Below are positions 1 through 10,320 of a stretch of DNA of 64,000 nucleotides, piece after piece. This DNA is from Trichomonas vaginalis G3. Its lineage: Eukaryota > Parabasalia > Trichomonadida > Trichomonadidae. The notes under the pieces were generated by a model. The model was not told the origin of the DNA. It was given only the letters and a program-made list of their open reading frames with translations, and searched no databases. The position numbers were made by a program, and so were the translations under genes. Each line of letters begins with the position of its first letter. The first letter of the stretch is position 1. The stretch is taken from assembly GCF_026262505.1 (NCBI RefSeq), contig NC_067208.1:2790001-2854000 (forward strand). Reading direction: 5' to 3'.

Positions 1-320
1 CAATAAACATCTTCTATTCCTTAAATTATCGACGAAGAATTTAAATAAGTTATTCACATCTTAATTTACTTCAAAATTCTTTCCACTAGCATGAAATATC
101 TTCGAAAATTAACATTAAATTAATAGTTTAAGACCGTATCATTTTAGTGCAAGTGCATCATAAAAAATCTATATACTGCCGCCAAAATGACATGACAATC
201 AATTCAGAAGTTTAAATTTTCAATGGCGCATCACCTCAGTTCTCCGAAATTTGAATTAAATTCAGATGGGCCTTAGTGTTCATTTAAAGGTATAAAAAAT
301 AGTATGAATTTGAATGTTAT
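1..320. other. AT-rich spacer at window edge
   Basis: I see no gene, RNA or clear repeat here. The stretch lies downstream of the first glycine-rich gene copy, which reads leftward and ends at 321. Confidence 0.6.
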
Positions 321-1394
321 TTATGATAGTCCTGATGAAACAAATAACAGAGATAAATTTACTATTGAACTACAGATGCAAGTACATCGAATTATCAAAT
401 TTAGAACTGTAATACGACAGACTCCATGGCCAACATGTCCAGTGATATATGAATTATTGTACGGACTTGGCATATTATCTTTCCCACTAATAATAATATT
501 ATTTGAGAAAAATAAATCTGGATGGTCTATCATGAACTGGTTAGTCTCTTCTCTTGTTTTAATATAAGAACTTCCTCCAGTTCCTCCTACTTCAAAGGTT
601 CCTGGTGCTGAAGTTAACGGAAACTTTGAAAATCCTCCACGATAACCGCTTCCACAACCTCCGGAACCTCCTTCATTATTATGTCCGGAGATTCCGTCCA
701 TTCCAATGCCCAATTTGCCATCGGTTTGAGTACCACCGAATGTATATGGACCATTGGATAATGCAGAAGAATTACCACCGGGAAATCCTTTAGGAATTCC
801 TAATCCAAAATTATTTCCAGAGCAAGCACCACCGCCTGAACCAGCGACGATTATTCGACTCATTATCGATTTATTAAAAATTTTACTATTTCTATCAATA
901 TTATTTATATCAGCATATTCCAAGCGAATATCAACAGCACCGCCACCTCCTGCCCCATTTTCCAATGAGGAACCAGGACCTGTTTCATTTTCAGGATTAA
1001 GATCAATCCCGCCTTGACCTCCAAAATTCCAGCCGCCTGATGCTGGAATTAGAGAGTGGCTCGTGTCGCTCTGATCTTGGCCACGTCCGCCAAGGTATAG
1101 AAACATGGTGATGGTATTTTTTATTTGGATATTTCCAGCCACATAAGCTCCATGACCACCAGAATCTTCTCGAATTGTAGCTTCGTTTCTAACTCTTCCA
1201 TTTCCTCCAGATGAGCCCCAAAGTTTAATCTGGTAGTATCCTTTAGGAAAATGGAAGACATATGGTTCACAGATATTATTTGATTTGCAAGGATACTGGA
1301 AAAGATATGTATCTTTGTTCCTGGAAACATTTGATATTGCCTCATCAGTTGTTCCTAATAAATAGAAAGAGAATTCACCAACTCCTTTTAGGTT
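321..1394 (-). CDS. glycine-rich surface-type protein, array copy A (subtype 2)
   Basis: This is a frame of about 357 codons, open from just after a TAA at 1395-1397. It reads an N-terminal module with the Cys pattern YPCKSNNICEPY and ELWG/KLWG-SGGNG. A long Gly-rich core follows, with GGWNFGGQGG, GAGGGGAVDIRL, RIIVAGSGGG, SGGCGSGYRGG and GGTGGSSY. The tail is hydrophobic. The layout resembles the Gly_rich (ALK-like) domain family that is expanded in trichomonads; this is family knowledge, not a search result. The first in-frame ATG would discard the conserved N-terminal module, so the true start is unknown. The hydrophobic C-terminus could be a membrane anchor. It is the last copy of the leftward array. 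Function is unknown; a cell-surface role is inference. Confidence 0.65.
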   Translation of the reverse strand, partial: NLKGVGEFSFYLLGTTDEAISNVSRNKDTYLFQYPCKSNNICEPYVFHFPKGYYQIKLWGSSGGNGRVRNEATIREDSGGHGAYVAGNIQIKNTITMFLYLGGRGQDQSDTSHSLIPASGGWNFGGQGGIDLNPENETGPGSSLENGAGGGGAVDIRLEYADINNIDRNSKIFNKSIMSRIIVAGSGGGACSGNNFGLGIPKGFPGGNSSALSNGPYTFGGTQTDGKLGIGMDGISGHNNEGGSGGCGSGYRGGFSKFPLTSAPGTFEVGGTGGSSYIKTREETNQFMIDHPDLFFSNNIIISGKDNMPSPYNNSYITGHVGHGVCRITVLNLIIRCTCICSSIVNLSLLFVSSGLS

Positions 1395-1507
1395 TTAAAC
1401 TATATTTGCCATAAATATGTTCGAGTCGGAATTTAAGGTTTCCTATCACAAAATATTCAATATTTCTCAAAAAAAATGGCAAATTCACAACTATTGTTTA
1501 TTAACAA

Positions 1508-2596
1508 TTACTTAGAAATGATAACAGAAATCAATAGAGAATATATAAAATTATTGCAATCAAAGAAAAGAAAAGTCTTTATGTAAGCAAAAAGAACTGT
1601 TATACGACAAATCCCATTACCAATATTGCCAATCATATATGAGTCATCGAATGGATTTGGCATGCTATCGTTACCACTAATCATTTTAGTGTCTCGAAAA
1701 AATAATCCTGATTCATGAATAGAATTTAATTTATTCGATTCTTTATCTTCTTTATGACTTGGACTAATACATCCTAAATGACCACTGATATATGAACTTC
1801 CTCCAGTACCTCCAATTTGGAAATAACCCGTTTGAAATCTTGAAGGCAATTCATTATATCCACCCCTGTAACCGCTGCCACAACCACCAGAAGCTCCTTC
1901 ATTATTGGAAGAGGAAGTTCCGTTGTCTCCTATCCCTAACTCTCCTGTAGTTTGATTACCACCATGGATATAAGGTCCATTTGTGATTGCGGAAATATTT
2001 CCGCCTGGATAACCTTTACTATCACCCCAAGGATATGATTCTCCGGACACAGCGCCACCTCCTGAACCCGCAACAATTATTCGACTCTCAATTGATTTTT
2101 TCAGAATATTTTTATCTGGATTGTTTTGATTAATATCAAAGTATATTAAGCGGATATCTACAGCACCTCCTCCTCCAGCTCCATTCTCTGTGAAGCCGTC
2201 TTCTGAGGTGTATTCAACGCCACCGTTTCCGCCAAAATTCCAACCGCCTTGTGCAGGTGTTTCATTTGGAATTGTTTTATCTTGATCTTGGCCTTTGCCA
2301 CCGAGATAAAGATACATAGTTGTAGGATGCTTAATTGCAATTTTCCCTGAAACATATGACCCATGGCCGCCTGAATCATGTCGCATATTTGCTTGATTTG
2401 CTTCTCTCGCATTTCCACCAAATGATCCCCAAAGTTCAATTTTATAGTATCCAATTCCAAATTTAAGTATGTATGGTTCACATATGTAATTTGATTTACA
2501 TGGATATCTAAAAATGATTGAATCATCGGCGGAAGTTACATTGATGAATGCATTACCTGTTTTTCCTAGTAGAGAGTATTCAATATTCTGAACTAT
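1508..2596 (-). CDS. glycine-rich surface-type protein, array copy B (subtype 1)
   Basis: The frame is open for about 362 codons from a TAA at 2597-2599. It begins EYSLLGKTGNAFINV and continues with YPCKSNYICEPYIL, IELWGSFGGN and the Gly-rich core: GGWNFGGNGG, GAGGGGAVDIRL, SRIIVAGSGGG, ASGGCGSGYRGG, GGTGGSSYISGHLGCISP. The end is IGNGICRITVL followed by a hydrophobic tail. Unlike copy A it has the SGHxGCISP insert that copies C to I share. The first ATG (2386) lies inside the conserved domain, so it is unlikely to be the natural start. About 110 bp separate it from copy A downstream. Product function is unknown. Confidence 0.65.
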   Translation of the reverse strand: MVQNIEYSLLGKTGNAFINVTSADDSIIFRYPCKSNYICEPYILKFGIGYYKIELWGSFGGNAREANQANMRHDSGGHGSYVSGKIAIKHPTTMYLYLGGKGQDQDKTIPNETPAQGGWNFGGNGGVEYTSEDGFTENGAGGGGAVDIRLIYFDINQNNPDKNILKKSIESRIIVAGSGGGAVSGESYPWGDSKGYPGGNISAITNGPYIHGGNQTTGELGIGDNGTSSSNNEGASGGCGSGYRGGYNELPSRFQTGYFQIGGTGGSSYISGHLGCISPSHKEDKESNKLNSIHESGLFFRDTKMISGNDSMPNPFDDSYMIGNIGNGICRITVLFAYIKTFLFFDCNNFIYSLLISVIISK

Positions 2597-3045
2597 TTAT
2601 TTCTTTTATTATGTTAATTAGGATAAAAAAATAAAATTGTCTTGATGTCACAATTTTTGAATGATATTGAAAAGACAAAACAGCTTAATTATTCATTCAA
2701 TTACGATGTTTCATTGTCTATAATCCTTATGAATTTAAAATTAATGAAATCTCATAAATGAAATAAGGGTTCACTTTATACATATTGATATCCCTCAAAA
2801 AGAGGACGGTATGCTTGAAGCTGCAACGAAAATAAAATATTAAACATGAAATTTGATAGAGTGTCATAAAAGTTGTAAGTGGTGTACACTTGCCACTTCT
2901 GCTATTCTCTCGATTTTTTTTACTCATTCTCTAACATGAGCATATTATTCCAAGTCAAAATATTATATCAGATCTGCAAAAAAATCCAAGTTTTGAAACA
3001 TTTGGTCAAAAAATCGAGTGTGTGTTGAAAAATGTCAAAAGATAT
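2597..3045. other. spacer between array copies B and C
   Basis: This is AT-rich DNA with short unrelated open frames only. I see no promoter or RNA that I can support. It is the longest spacer inside the glycine-rich array. Confidence 0.5.
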
Positions 3046-4137
3046 CTATGTGGGATTTAAAGCAGTGAATGAAAACATGAATAAATAATAATTACTTTTG
3101 AAGATAACACATGAGTTTATATATGCATAAAGAAAGGTTATTCGTCCAATGCCGTTACCAATATTGCCAATAATGAATGAATCATTATATGGACTTGGCA
3201 TTTTTTCTTGCCCATTGATAATCTTAGTATCGGTGAATATATAACCTGATTCATGAATAGAATTCTGTTTATTTTCAACTAAATCATTTTGATGATTCGG
3301 ACTGATACATCCAAAATGACCGCTGATATATGAACTTCCTCCTGTACCTCCAATTTGGAAATATCCTGAATCTGAATTTGAAGGAAGTTTATTAATTCCT
3401 CCTCGGTAGCCACTGCCGCAACCACCAGAAGCTCCTTCATTATTAGATGATGAACTTCCATCGTCGCCGATACCAAGTTTACCTGATATTTGGTTTCCTC
3501 CGAGTACATATGCTCCATTCGATATTGCAGAAATATTGCCACCAGGAAAACCATCAATTTTACCCAAAGGACGTTCATCACCTGAAGAAGCACCACCTCC
3601 TGAACCTGCGACAATTATTCGACTTTCAATTGACTTTTTCAGAACGTTTTGATCCGGATTGTCTTTATTCATATCTATGTATTCTAAGCGAATGTCAACA
3701 GCACCTCCTCCACCGGCTCCGTTCTCTGGAGGTCCAATTTCATTGGTATTATTTTCGACACCGCCATTTCCGCCAAAATTCCAACCACCTTGTGCAGGTG
3801 TTTCATTTGGAATTGTTTTATCTTGGTCTTGGCCTTTACCACCAAGATAAAGATACAAAGTAGTGGGATGTTTGATTAAAATATTCCCACAAACATATGA
3901 CCCATGACCTCCTGAATCGGGTCGCAAACTAGGTTTATTTATCTCTCTAGCATTACCTCCAGAAGCTCCCCATAGTTCAATTTTGTAGAATCCAATGCCA
4001 AATCTAAGAACATATGGTTCACATATGTAATTTGAATTACATGGATATTTGAATAAAATGGAATCTCCGGAATCATTGACATTAATATCTGCATTACCTG
4101 TTGTTCCTAGTAAAGAATATTCAAAATGACGAGTTAT
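3046..4137 (-). CDS. glycine-rich surface-type protein, array copy C (subtype 1)
   Basis: The frame is open for about 363 codons from a TAA at 4138-4140. It starts RHFEYSLLGTTGNADINV, then has YPCNSNYICEPYVL, FYKIELWGASGGN and the Gly-rich core ending IGNGIGRITFLYAYI plus a hydrophobic tail. No ATG occurs before the conserved domain. In the same frame upstream of the stop the bases still read FENASENDMN, which resembles the upstream leader in copy D, so an N-terminal extension may have been lost. Copies C and D together look like one half of a duplicated pair with F and G: the spacers downstream of C and of F are alike. Confidence 0.65.
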   Translation of the reverse strand: MTRHFEYSLLGTTGNADINVNDSGDSILFKYPCNSNYICEPYVLRFGIGFYKIELWGASGGNAREINKPSLRPDSGGHGSYVCGNILIKHPTTLYLYLGGKGQDQDKTIPNETPAQGGWNFGGNGGVENNTNEIGPPENGAGGGGAVDIRLEYIDMNKDNPDQNVLKKSIESRIIVAGSGGGASSGDERPLGKIDGFPGGNISAISNGAYVLGGNQISGKLGIGDDGSSSSNNEGASGGCGSGYRGGINKLPSNSDSGYFQIGGTGGSSYISGHFGCISPNHQNDLVENKQNSIHESGYIFTDTKIINGQEKMPSPYNDSFIIGNIGNGIGRITFLYAYINSCVIFKSNYYLFMFSFTALNPT

Positions 4138-4462
4138 TTAATTCATATCATTTTCTGACGCATTCTCAAATTTTCTGTTTAAGGTTTTAATTTATTCGCT
4201 TTTTCGCGCCTCTGAGCTCAAAATGTTTAGTATGTGATCACTTTAATGGATTTGAGAAAAATAAAGAGTATACTTGTTGTATTCTCTCAATAAACCAATA
4301 ATTACAAATCCATAGCTGGCATTCTTACAATTTCCATTATAAATTTCCATAACATTTGAGATTATTGAGCTCAGAGGTAAAGTTATCTCAAGTGAATTGG
4401 TAAACCATCATCAGGAAAATGTTTTTATTTTTAGATTTGGTGATATAATTTAAATAAAGATT
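4138..4462. other. spacer shared with the copy F/G interval
   Basis: The right part (about 4359-4462) is nearly the same as 7483-7587 before copy G, including TCAAGTGAATTGGTAAAC. This shows that a two-gene block was duplicated. No gene is visible. Confidence 0.6.
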
Positions 4463-5584
4463 TTATTTTATTGAAAAACCGAGTGATACAAATAAAATGG
4501 AAAGAGGAATAGAAAAACAAAATGTATTCGAGGGACAAAATGTTGGACGAAGAATAGTAATACGGCAGATGCCATGGCCAATATGACCTCTGATAACACT
4601 GGAATTGTATGGACTTGGCATTTCTTCATTACCACTCTTCATGATGGTATTTGTAAAGAACAACCCTGATTCATGGAATGAATTAAGTGGTGTTGGTTCT
4701 GAATCGTTCTTAAAATATGGACTGATGCATCCAAAATGACCACTTATATATGAACTTCCTCCAGATCCGCCAATATGGTAAAATCCATCCTGTGTAGTTG
4801 AAGGAAAATTGATATATCCTCCACGATATCCACTTCCACACCCACCTGAACCTGCTTGATTTTCGTAGCCAGAAATTCCGCTCATTCCAATTCCAAAAAA
4901 TCCTTGTATTTGGCTTCCACCAAAAACATAAGGTCCATTTGAAATAGCAGAGGTATTTCCGCCTGGATATCCTTTGGCATATCCCCATGTTTGATCATTT
5001 GCTGAGCAACCACCACCTCCTGATCCGGCGACGATTATACGACTCTCAAGAGATTTGTTTAAAAGATTTTGTTCATTTTCATCTTGGTTGATATCATCTT
5101 TATTAATATCATAATATTCAAGACGAAGATCAACTGCACCTCCTCCACCAGCACCGTTTTCTAAGGGATAATAAATACCTTCATCATCGTTGTAATCAAT
5201 TCCTCCGTTACCGCCAAAATTCCAACCGCCTGATGCTGGAATATGGGAGTGAGACATGTCGGATTGATCTTCACCATGACCTCCAAGATAGAGATACATG
5301 GTTTTAGATTGCGTAAGATTAATAATTCCAGAGACATATGAGCCACGACCGCCTGAATCTGGCTGAAATTCAGCTTCATTTAATTTTCGTCCAAATCCGC
5401 CTGATGAACCCCATAGCTCAATATGATAAGTGCCACGGGAAAATTCTATAACATATGGTTCACAAAGATTTAATTTTTTGCACGGGTACTGGAAAAGGTA
5501 TGTATCTTTGGAATTGATGACATTTTTAGTTGCTTGACCTGTTTCATCATTGAGATAATAATATAAAGAATTAATACCAACTAT
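4463..5584 (-). CDS. glycine-rich surface-type protein, array copy D (subtype 2)
   Basis: The frame is open for about 373 codons from a TGA at 5585-5587. It reads GINSLYYYLNDETGQATKNV, YPCKKLNLCEPYVIEF, IELWGSSGGFGRKLNE, PDSGGRGSYVSG and the Gly-rich core, ending GHGICRITILRPTF and a hydrophobic tail of about 25 residues. Just upstream, in another frame, NLKSFDPEASMN follows the motif AACCTTAAA, matching the leader of copy G. That suggests the N-terminus has slipped out of frame. The last ~400 bp are practically identical to copy G, a sign of gene conversion or recent duplication. Function is unknown. Confidence 0.65.
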   Translation of the reverse strand: MVGINSLYYYLNDETGQATKNVINSKDTYLFQYPCKKLNLCEPYVIEFSRGTYHIELWGSSGGFGRKLNEAEFQPDSGGRGSYVSGIINLTQSKTMYLYLGGHGEDQSDMSHSHIPASGGWNFGGNGGIDYNDDEGIYYPLENGAGGGGAVDLRLEYYDINKDDINQDENEQNLLNKSLESRIIVAGSGGGGCSANDQTWGYAKGYPGGNTSAISNGPYVFGGSQIQGFFGIGMSGISGYENQAGSGGCGSGYRGGYINFPSTTQDGFYHIGGSGGSSYISGHFGCISPYFKNDSEPTPLNSFHESGLFFTNTIMKSGNEEMPSPYNSSVIRGHIGHGICRITILRPTFCPSNTFCFSIPLSILFVSLGFSIK

Positions 5585-5837
5585 TCATTGACGCTTCAGG
5601 ATCAAAACTTTTAAGGTTATAATTTTATAAAATTGCATAAATCTATGAAACATAAATTCTAAATTGTTTAGTTTTATGTCAGCAGCTGTTGGACGATTCG
5701 CAATGAAACTTACCTCCACAAACATTAACACAATCTGTTCATTTTATATAATTTTATAAAATTTTTATATAAAAATAAAACCATTAATAAAGAAAGGAAA
5801 TATTAAAATACCATTATAATTAATATGGCATGTCTTA

Positions 5838-6190
5838 ATATAAGCAAATTCCATTACTTATGTTGCCAATCATATATGAATCATCCAATGGATTTGGCAT
5901 GCTATCGTTACCACTAATCATTTTAGTGTCTCGAAAAAATAATCCTGATTCATGAATAGAATTATCTTTATGACTTGGACTAATGCATCCTAAATGACCA
6001 CTGATAATTGAACTTCTCCCAGTACCTCCAATTTGGAAATATCCTGGATTTGAAGATGAAGGAAATTCATTACATCCGCCTCAATATTCATTGCCTAATT
6101 CTCAAGCAGTTTGATTCCCGCTTTGCAGATTTAGTAGTAATTCACTATATCCACCTCTGTTACAAATCCAACTTCCACCAAAACCTTCAT
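5838..6190 (-). pseudogene. relic of a glycine-rich gene copy (E)
   Basis: The DNA matches the 3-prime third of copy B (MISGNDSMPNPFDDSYMIGN, HESGLFFRDTKM, GGTGGSS region), but it is broken by deletions and frame changes and has no Gly-rich core. It sits between copies D and F. It is a dead fragment and shows that the array also loses copies. Confidence 0.65.
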
Positions 6191-6220
6191 GCAGTAAAAA
6201 ATTAGATTATTAAGAGATAT

Positions 6221-7312
6221 CTATGAGGTATTTATAGCAGTGAATAAAAACATGAATAAATAATAATGATTTTTGTAGACAACACATGTTTGAATATAAG
6301 CAAAAAGAACTGTTATTCGTCCAATGCCGTTACCAATATTACCAATAATGAATGAATCATTATATGGACTTGGCATTTTCTCATTACCGCTGATCATTTT
6401 TGTATTGATGAATTTATAACCTGACTCATGAATGGAGTTCTGATTATTTGCAACTATATCATTTTGATGACTTGGACTGATACATCCAAAATGGCCACTG
6501 ACATATGAACTTCCTCCTGTGCCTCCAATTTGGAAATATCCTTCATTAGAAGATGAAGGAAGTTTATTAATTCCACCTCGGTAGCCACTGCCGCAACCAC
6601 CAGAAGCTCCTTCATTTTTAGAAGAGGATCTTCCATTGTGTCCGATACCAAGTGTACCTGATGTTTGGCTTCCTCCGAGTACATATGCTCCATTCGATAT
6701 TGCAGAAATATTGCCACCAGGAAAACCATCAATTTTACCCAAAGGATGTGTACCACCAGAAGAAGCACCACCTCCTGAACCTGCGACAATTATTCGACTT
6801 TCAATTGACTTTTTCAGAACGTTTTGATCCGGATTGTCTTTATTAATATCTATGTATTCTAAGCGAATGTCAACAGCACCTCCTCCACCAGCCCCATTCT
6901 CTTGGGGTCCATATTCTGAGGGATGATTATCGACGCCGCCATTCCCACCATAATTCCAACCGCCTAAAGCTGGTGTTTCATTTAGAATTGTTATATCTTG
7001 GTCTTGGCCTTTACCACCAAGAAAAAGATACAAAGTAGTGGGATGTTTTATTGCAATGTTCCCTGAGACATATGATCCATGACCTCCTGAATCAGGACGA
7101 ATATCTGGAGTATTTTCTACTCGTGCATTACCTCCAGAAGCTCCCCATAGTTCAATTTTGTAGAATCCAATGCCAAATCTAAGAACATATGGTTCACATA
7201 TGTAATTTGAATTACATGGATATTTGAATAAAATGGAATCTCCGGAATCATTGACATTAATATCTGCATTACCTGTTGTTCCTAGTAAAGAATATTCAAA
7301 ATGACGAACTAT
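6221..7312 (-). CDS. glycine-rich surface-type protein, array copy F (subtype 1)
   Basis: The frame is open for about 363 codons from a TAA at 7313-7315. It starts VRHFEYSLLGTTGNADINV and continues with YPCNSNYICEPY, IELWGASGGNARVENTPD and the same core order as copies B, C and H. Its N-terminal ~200 bp are almost identical to copy C. Its middle (about 6410-6715) is identical to copy H. It is therefore a mosaic of its neighbours, as gene conversion would make. No ATG precedes the conserved domain. The hydrophobic tail suggests membrane attachment, by inference. Confidence 0.65.
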   Translation of the reverse strand: MVRHFEYSLLGTTGNADINVNDSGDSILFKYPCNSNYICEPYVLRFGIGFYKIELWGASGGNARVENTPDIRPDSGGHGSYVSGNIAIKHPTTLYLFLGGKGQDQDITILNETPALGGWNYGGNGGVDNHPSEYGPQENGAGGGGAVDIRLEYIDINKDNPDQNVLKKSIESRIIVAGSGGGASSGGTHPLGKIDGFPGGNISAISNGAYVLGGSQTSGTLGIGHNGRSSSKNEGASGGCGSGYRGGINKLPSSSNEGYFQIGGTGGSSYVSGHFGCISPSHQNDIVANNQNSIHESGYKFINTKMISGNEKMPSPYNDSFIIGNIGNGIGRITVLFAYIQTCVVYKNHYYLFMFLFTAINTS

Positions 7313-7587
7313 TTATATCTTTAATTAATTTGCGAAAAAAATAAGAGTACACTTGATGTCTCAATAAATTATCACTATAAATTTATATATAAATAAGCCG
7401 ATTTCAAATCTATAGTAATGATAAATCTGTTTAATGGAGAAAATACAATCTCTTGAAATTAAAAACGAATTTCCATAATGTTTCAGATTATTGATCTCAG
7501 AGGAAAAGTTATTTCAAGTGAATTGGTAAACTATCATCAGGAAAATGTTTTACTTTTAGATTTGGTGATATAATTTAAATTAAGATT

Positions 7588-8775
7588 TTATTTTATTGAA
7601 AAACCGAGTGATACAAATAAAATGGAAAGAGGAATAGAAAAACAAAATGTATTCGAGGGACAAAATGTTGGACGAAGAATAGTAATACGGCAGATGCCAT
7701 GGCCAATATGACCTCTGATAACACTGGAATTGTATGGACTTGGCATTTCTTCATTACCACTCTTCATGATGGTATTTGTAAAGAACAACCCTGATTCATG
7801 GAATGAATTAAGTGGTGTTGGTTCTGAATCGTTCTTAAAATATGGACTGATGCATCCAAAATGACCACTTATATATGAACTTCCACCAGATCCACCAATA
7901 GAATAAAATCCATCCTGTGTAGTTGAAGGAAAATTGATATATCCTCCACGATATCCACTTCCACTTCCACCTGAACCTCCAAGATTAGAAAAAGAAGACT
8001 TTCCGTCCATTCCTTTGCCAAAAATTCCTTTAGTTTGGGAACCGCCTAAAGAGTATAATCCATTGGAAATTGCAGCAGTTCCTCCACCTGGAAATCCATC
8101 AGTCATTCCCCAATCATTTGGTTCTGCAGAAACTGCGCCACCACCAGATCCCGCTACCATGATCCGACTCTCAAGGGATTCATTAAGAAGACTTTCATTC
8201 AAATCATCTTGATCGTTTATATCAATATACATTAAACGGAGATCAACAGAACCTCCACCACCAGCACCACTTTCTAATGGTTCATAAGGATGTACATCAT
8301 CATTAAAGTCAATACCTCCCTTTCCACCGAAGTTCCAACCGCCTAATGCTGGAATATGAGATTTTGTCGCATCGTCTTGATCTTGGCCTCGACCACCAAG
8401 GTATAAGAACATTGTTTTTCTACGTATTAAATTTAGGATTCCTGAAACGTATGATCCATTTCCACCAGAATCTGGACGAACTTCTCTTCTGTTTAGGTAT
8501 CGTCCATTCCCTCCTGATGAGCCCCAAAGTTCAATTTGATATGTTCCTGGTTGGAATTCAATGACATATGGAGAGCAAATATTAAAAGATTGACAGGGAT
8601 ATTCAAATAAGTATGTGTCTTTATTTGTAACTACATTTGAGATGGCTTGTGCGGTTGACTCATTGATATAATATGTGATTGTATTGATATTTGATAATTC
8701 TAAACCCTGCCTATCATCAAAAGGCGGGTCATATATTTTAAGGTTTCTTTCAAAAAAAATTGAATACTTTATTTT
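7588..8775 (-). CDS. glycine-rich surface-type protein, array copy G (subtype 2, longest)
   Basis: This has the longest open frame of the array, about 395 codons from a TAA at 8776-8778. It keeps a leader missing elsewhere: NLKIYDPPFDDRQGLELSNI directly after AACCTTAAA, then YYINESTAQAISNVVTNKDT, EYPCQSFNICSPYVIEF, IELWGSSGGNGRYLN and the Gly-rich core. The end is GHGICRITILRPTF plus a hydrophobic tail. Even here no ATG is in frame upstream, so the start is unresolved. It could be lost, non-AUG, or in an upstream exon. The 3-prime half matches copy D almost base for base. If any copy is functional this is the best candidate. Confidence 0.68.
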   Translation of the reverse strand, partial: KIKYSIFFERNLKIYDPPFDDRQGLELSNINTITYYINESTAQAISNVVTNKDTYLFEYPCQSFNICSPYVIEFQPGTYQIELWGSSGGNGRYLNRREVRPDSGGNGSYVSGILNLIRRKTMFLYLGGRGQDQDDATKSHIPALGGWNFGGKGGIDFNDDVHPYEPLESGAGGGGSVDLRLMYIDINDQDDLNESLLNESLESRIMVAGSGGGAVSAEPNDWGMTDGFPGGGTAAISNGLYSLGGSQTKGIFGKGMDGKSSFSNLGGSGGSGSGYRGGYINFPSTTQDGFYSIGGSGGSSYISGHFGCISPYFKNDSEPTPLNSFHESGLFFTNTIMKSGNEEMPSPYNSSVIRGHIGHGICRITILRPTFCPSNTFCFSIPLSILFVSLGFSIK

Positions 8776-8994
8776 TTATGCTTTTATAAAAAATCATTCT
8801 AATTTTCAATGATAAATCCTTGAAAATAAATAGATAAAAATTGATCGGATAGTTATTTGATGAGATGAATTTGAAAGAGAACTTATTAAAAACTATTTAG
8901 AAATCATAACAGAAAAAGAAAATCATTTAATATAGGCAAAATAAACGTGGATTAGAAGAATTTCTATGTCATTAATCTAGTTATCAATAGATAT

Positions 8995-10083
8995 CTATGT
9001 GGTACTTATAGCAGTGAATAAAAACATGTATAAATAATAATTACTTTTGAAGATAACACACGTTTGAATATATGCATAAAGAAAGGTTATTCGTCCAATG
9101 CCGTTACCAATATTACCAAAAATGAATGAATCATTAAATGGACTTGGCATTTTTTCTTGCCCGCTGATCATTTTTGTATTGATGAATTTATAACCTGACT
9201 CATGAATGGAGTTCTGATTATTTGCAACTATATCATTTTGATGACTTGGACTGATACATCCAAAATGGCCACTGACATATGAACTTCCTCCTGTGCCTCC
9301 AATTTGGAAATATCCTTCATTAGAAGATGAAGGAAGTTTATTAATTCCACCTCGGTAGCCACTGCCGCAACCACCAGAAGCTCCTTCATTTTTAGAAGAG
9401 GATCTTCCATTGTGTCCGATACCAAGTGTACCTGATGTTTGGCTTCCTCCGAGTACATAGATTCCATTTGATATTGCAGAAATATTTCCACCAGGAAAAC
9501 CATCAATTTTGCCCAAAGGAAATTCTTCACCTGAAGAAGCACCACCTCCTGAACCTGCGACAATTATTCGACTCTCAATTGACTTCTTCAGAATATTTTG
9601 ATCCGGTTTGTCTTTATTAATATCTATGTATTCTAAGCGAATGTCGACAGCCCCTCCTCCACCTGCTCCATTCTCTGCGAAGCCAGTTTCTGAGGTGTAT
9701 TCAACGCCACCATTTCCGCCAAAATTCCAACCACCTTGTGTAGGCGTTTGGTTTGGAATTGTTTTATCTTGATCTTGACCTTTACCGCCAAGATATAGAT
9801 ACATAGTAATTGGTTGATTTATAGCAATGTTTCCTGAAACATATGACCCATGCCCGCCTGAATCAGGTCTCAAATTTGGCAGATTTACCTCTCGAGCATT
9901 ACCACCGGAAGATCCCCATAGTTCAATTTTATAGAATCCAATGCCAAATCTAAGAACGTATGGCTCACATTTGTAATTTGATTTGCATGGATATTTGAAT
10001 AAAACGGAATCTTTGGAATCATTGACATTAATATCTGCATCACCTGTTGTTCCTAGTAAAGAATATTCAATATTACGAACTAT
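8995..10083 (-). CDS. glycine-rich surface-type protein, array copy H (subtype 1)
   Basis: The frame is open for about 362 codons from a TAA at 10084-10086. It reads NIEYSLLGTTGDADINV, YPCKSNYKCEPYVL, KIELWGSSGGNAREVNLPN and the usual core. About 300 bp of its middle are identical to copy F, while its end resembles copy C. The first ATG in frame is inside the core. The region just downstream (8930-8994) looks like a decayed copy of the RITVLFAYI tail of another copy. Confidence 0.65.
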   Translation of the reverse strand: MVRNIEYSLLGTTGDADINVNDSKDSVLFKYPCKSNYKCEPYVLRFGIGFYKIELWGSSGGNAREVNLPNLRPDSGGHGSYVSGNIAINQPITMYLYLGGKGQDQDKTIPNQTPTQGGWNFGGNGGVEYTSETGFAENGAGGGGAVDIRLEYIDINKDKPDQNILKKSIESRIIVAGSGGGASSGEEFPLGKIDGFPGGNISAISNGIYVLGGSQTSGTLGIGHNGRSSSKNEGASGGCGSGYRGGINKLPSSSNEGYFQIGGTGGSSYVSGHFGCISPSHQNDIVANNQNSIHESGYKFINTKMISGQEKMPSPFNDSFIFGNIGNGIGRITFLYAYIQTCVIFKSNYYLYMFLFTAISTT

Positions 10084-10232
10084 TTATTTCTGAAATTAAA
10101 TTTTGTTAAATTAATGCATAAAAACTGTGGCATGATGTGAAACTCAAAGTGAGAAAAACATATGATCATTATTTATTAGCAAATAAATTCCAATTCTATT
10201 TGCTAAGATAAGTCAAATTCGAGCAAATAAAA

Positions 10233-10300
10233 ATGCTGGAATCTGAGACATGGCAGATTGATCGTCCCTATGACCTCCAAGATAGGCATATATGTTTTCG
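10233..10300 (-). pseudogene. 68-bp relic of a glycine-rich copy
   Basis: The stretch aligns with the bases encoding LYLGGHGEDQSDMSHSHIPA of copy D but stands alone between copies H and I. It is a remnant of a deleted gene copy. Confidence 0.55.
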
Positions 10301-10320
10301 GATTTGAATGAAAATTTATT

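Noticed and set aside
3447-3863. Plus-strand open frame of 138 codons opposite a glycine-rich gene
   Set aside because: Similar plus-strand frames appear opposite other copies. They are the antisense of Gly codons and show no own conservation.
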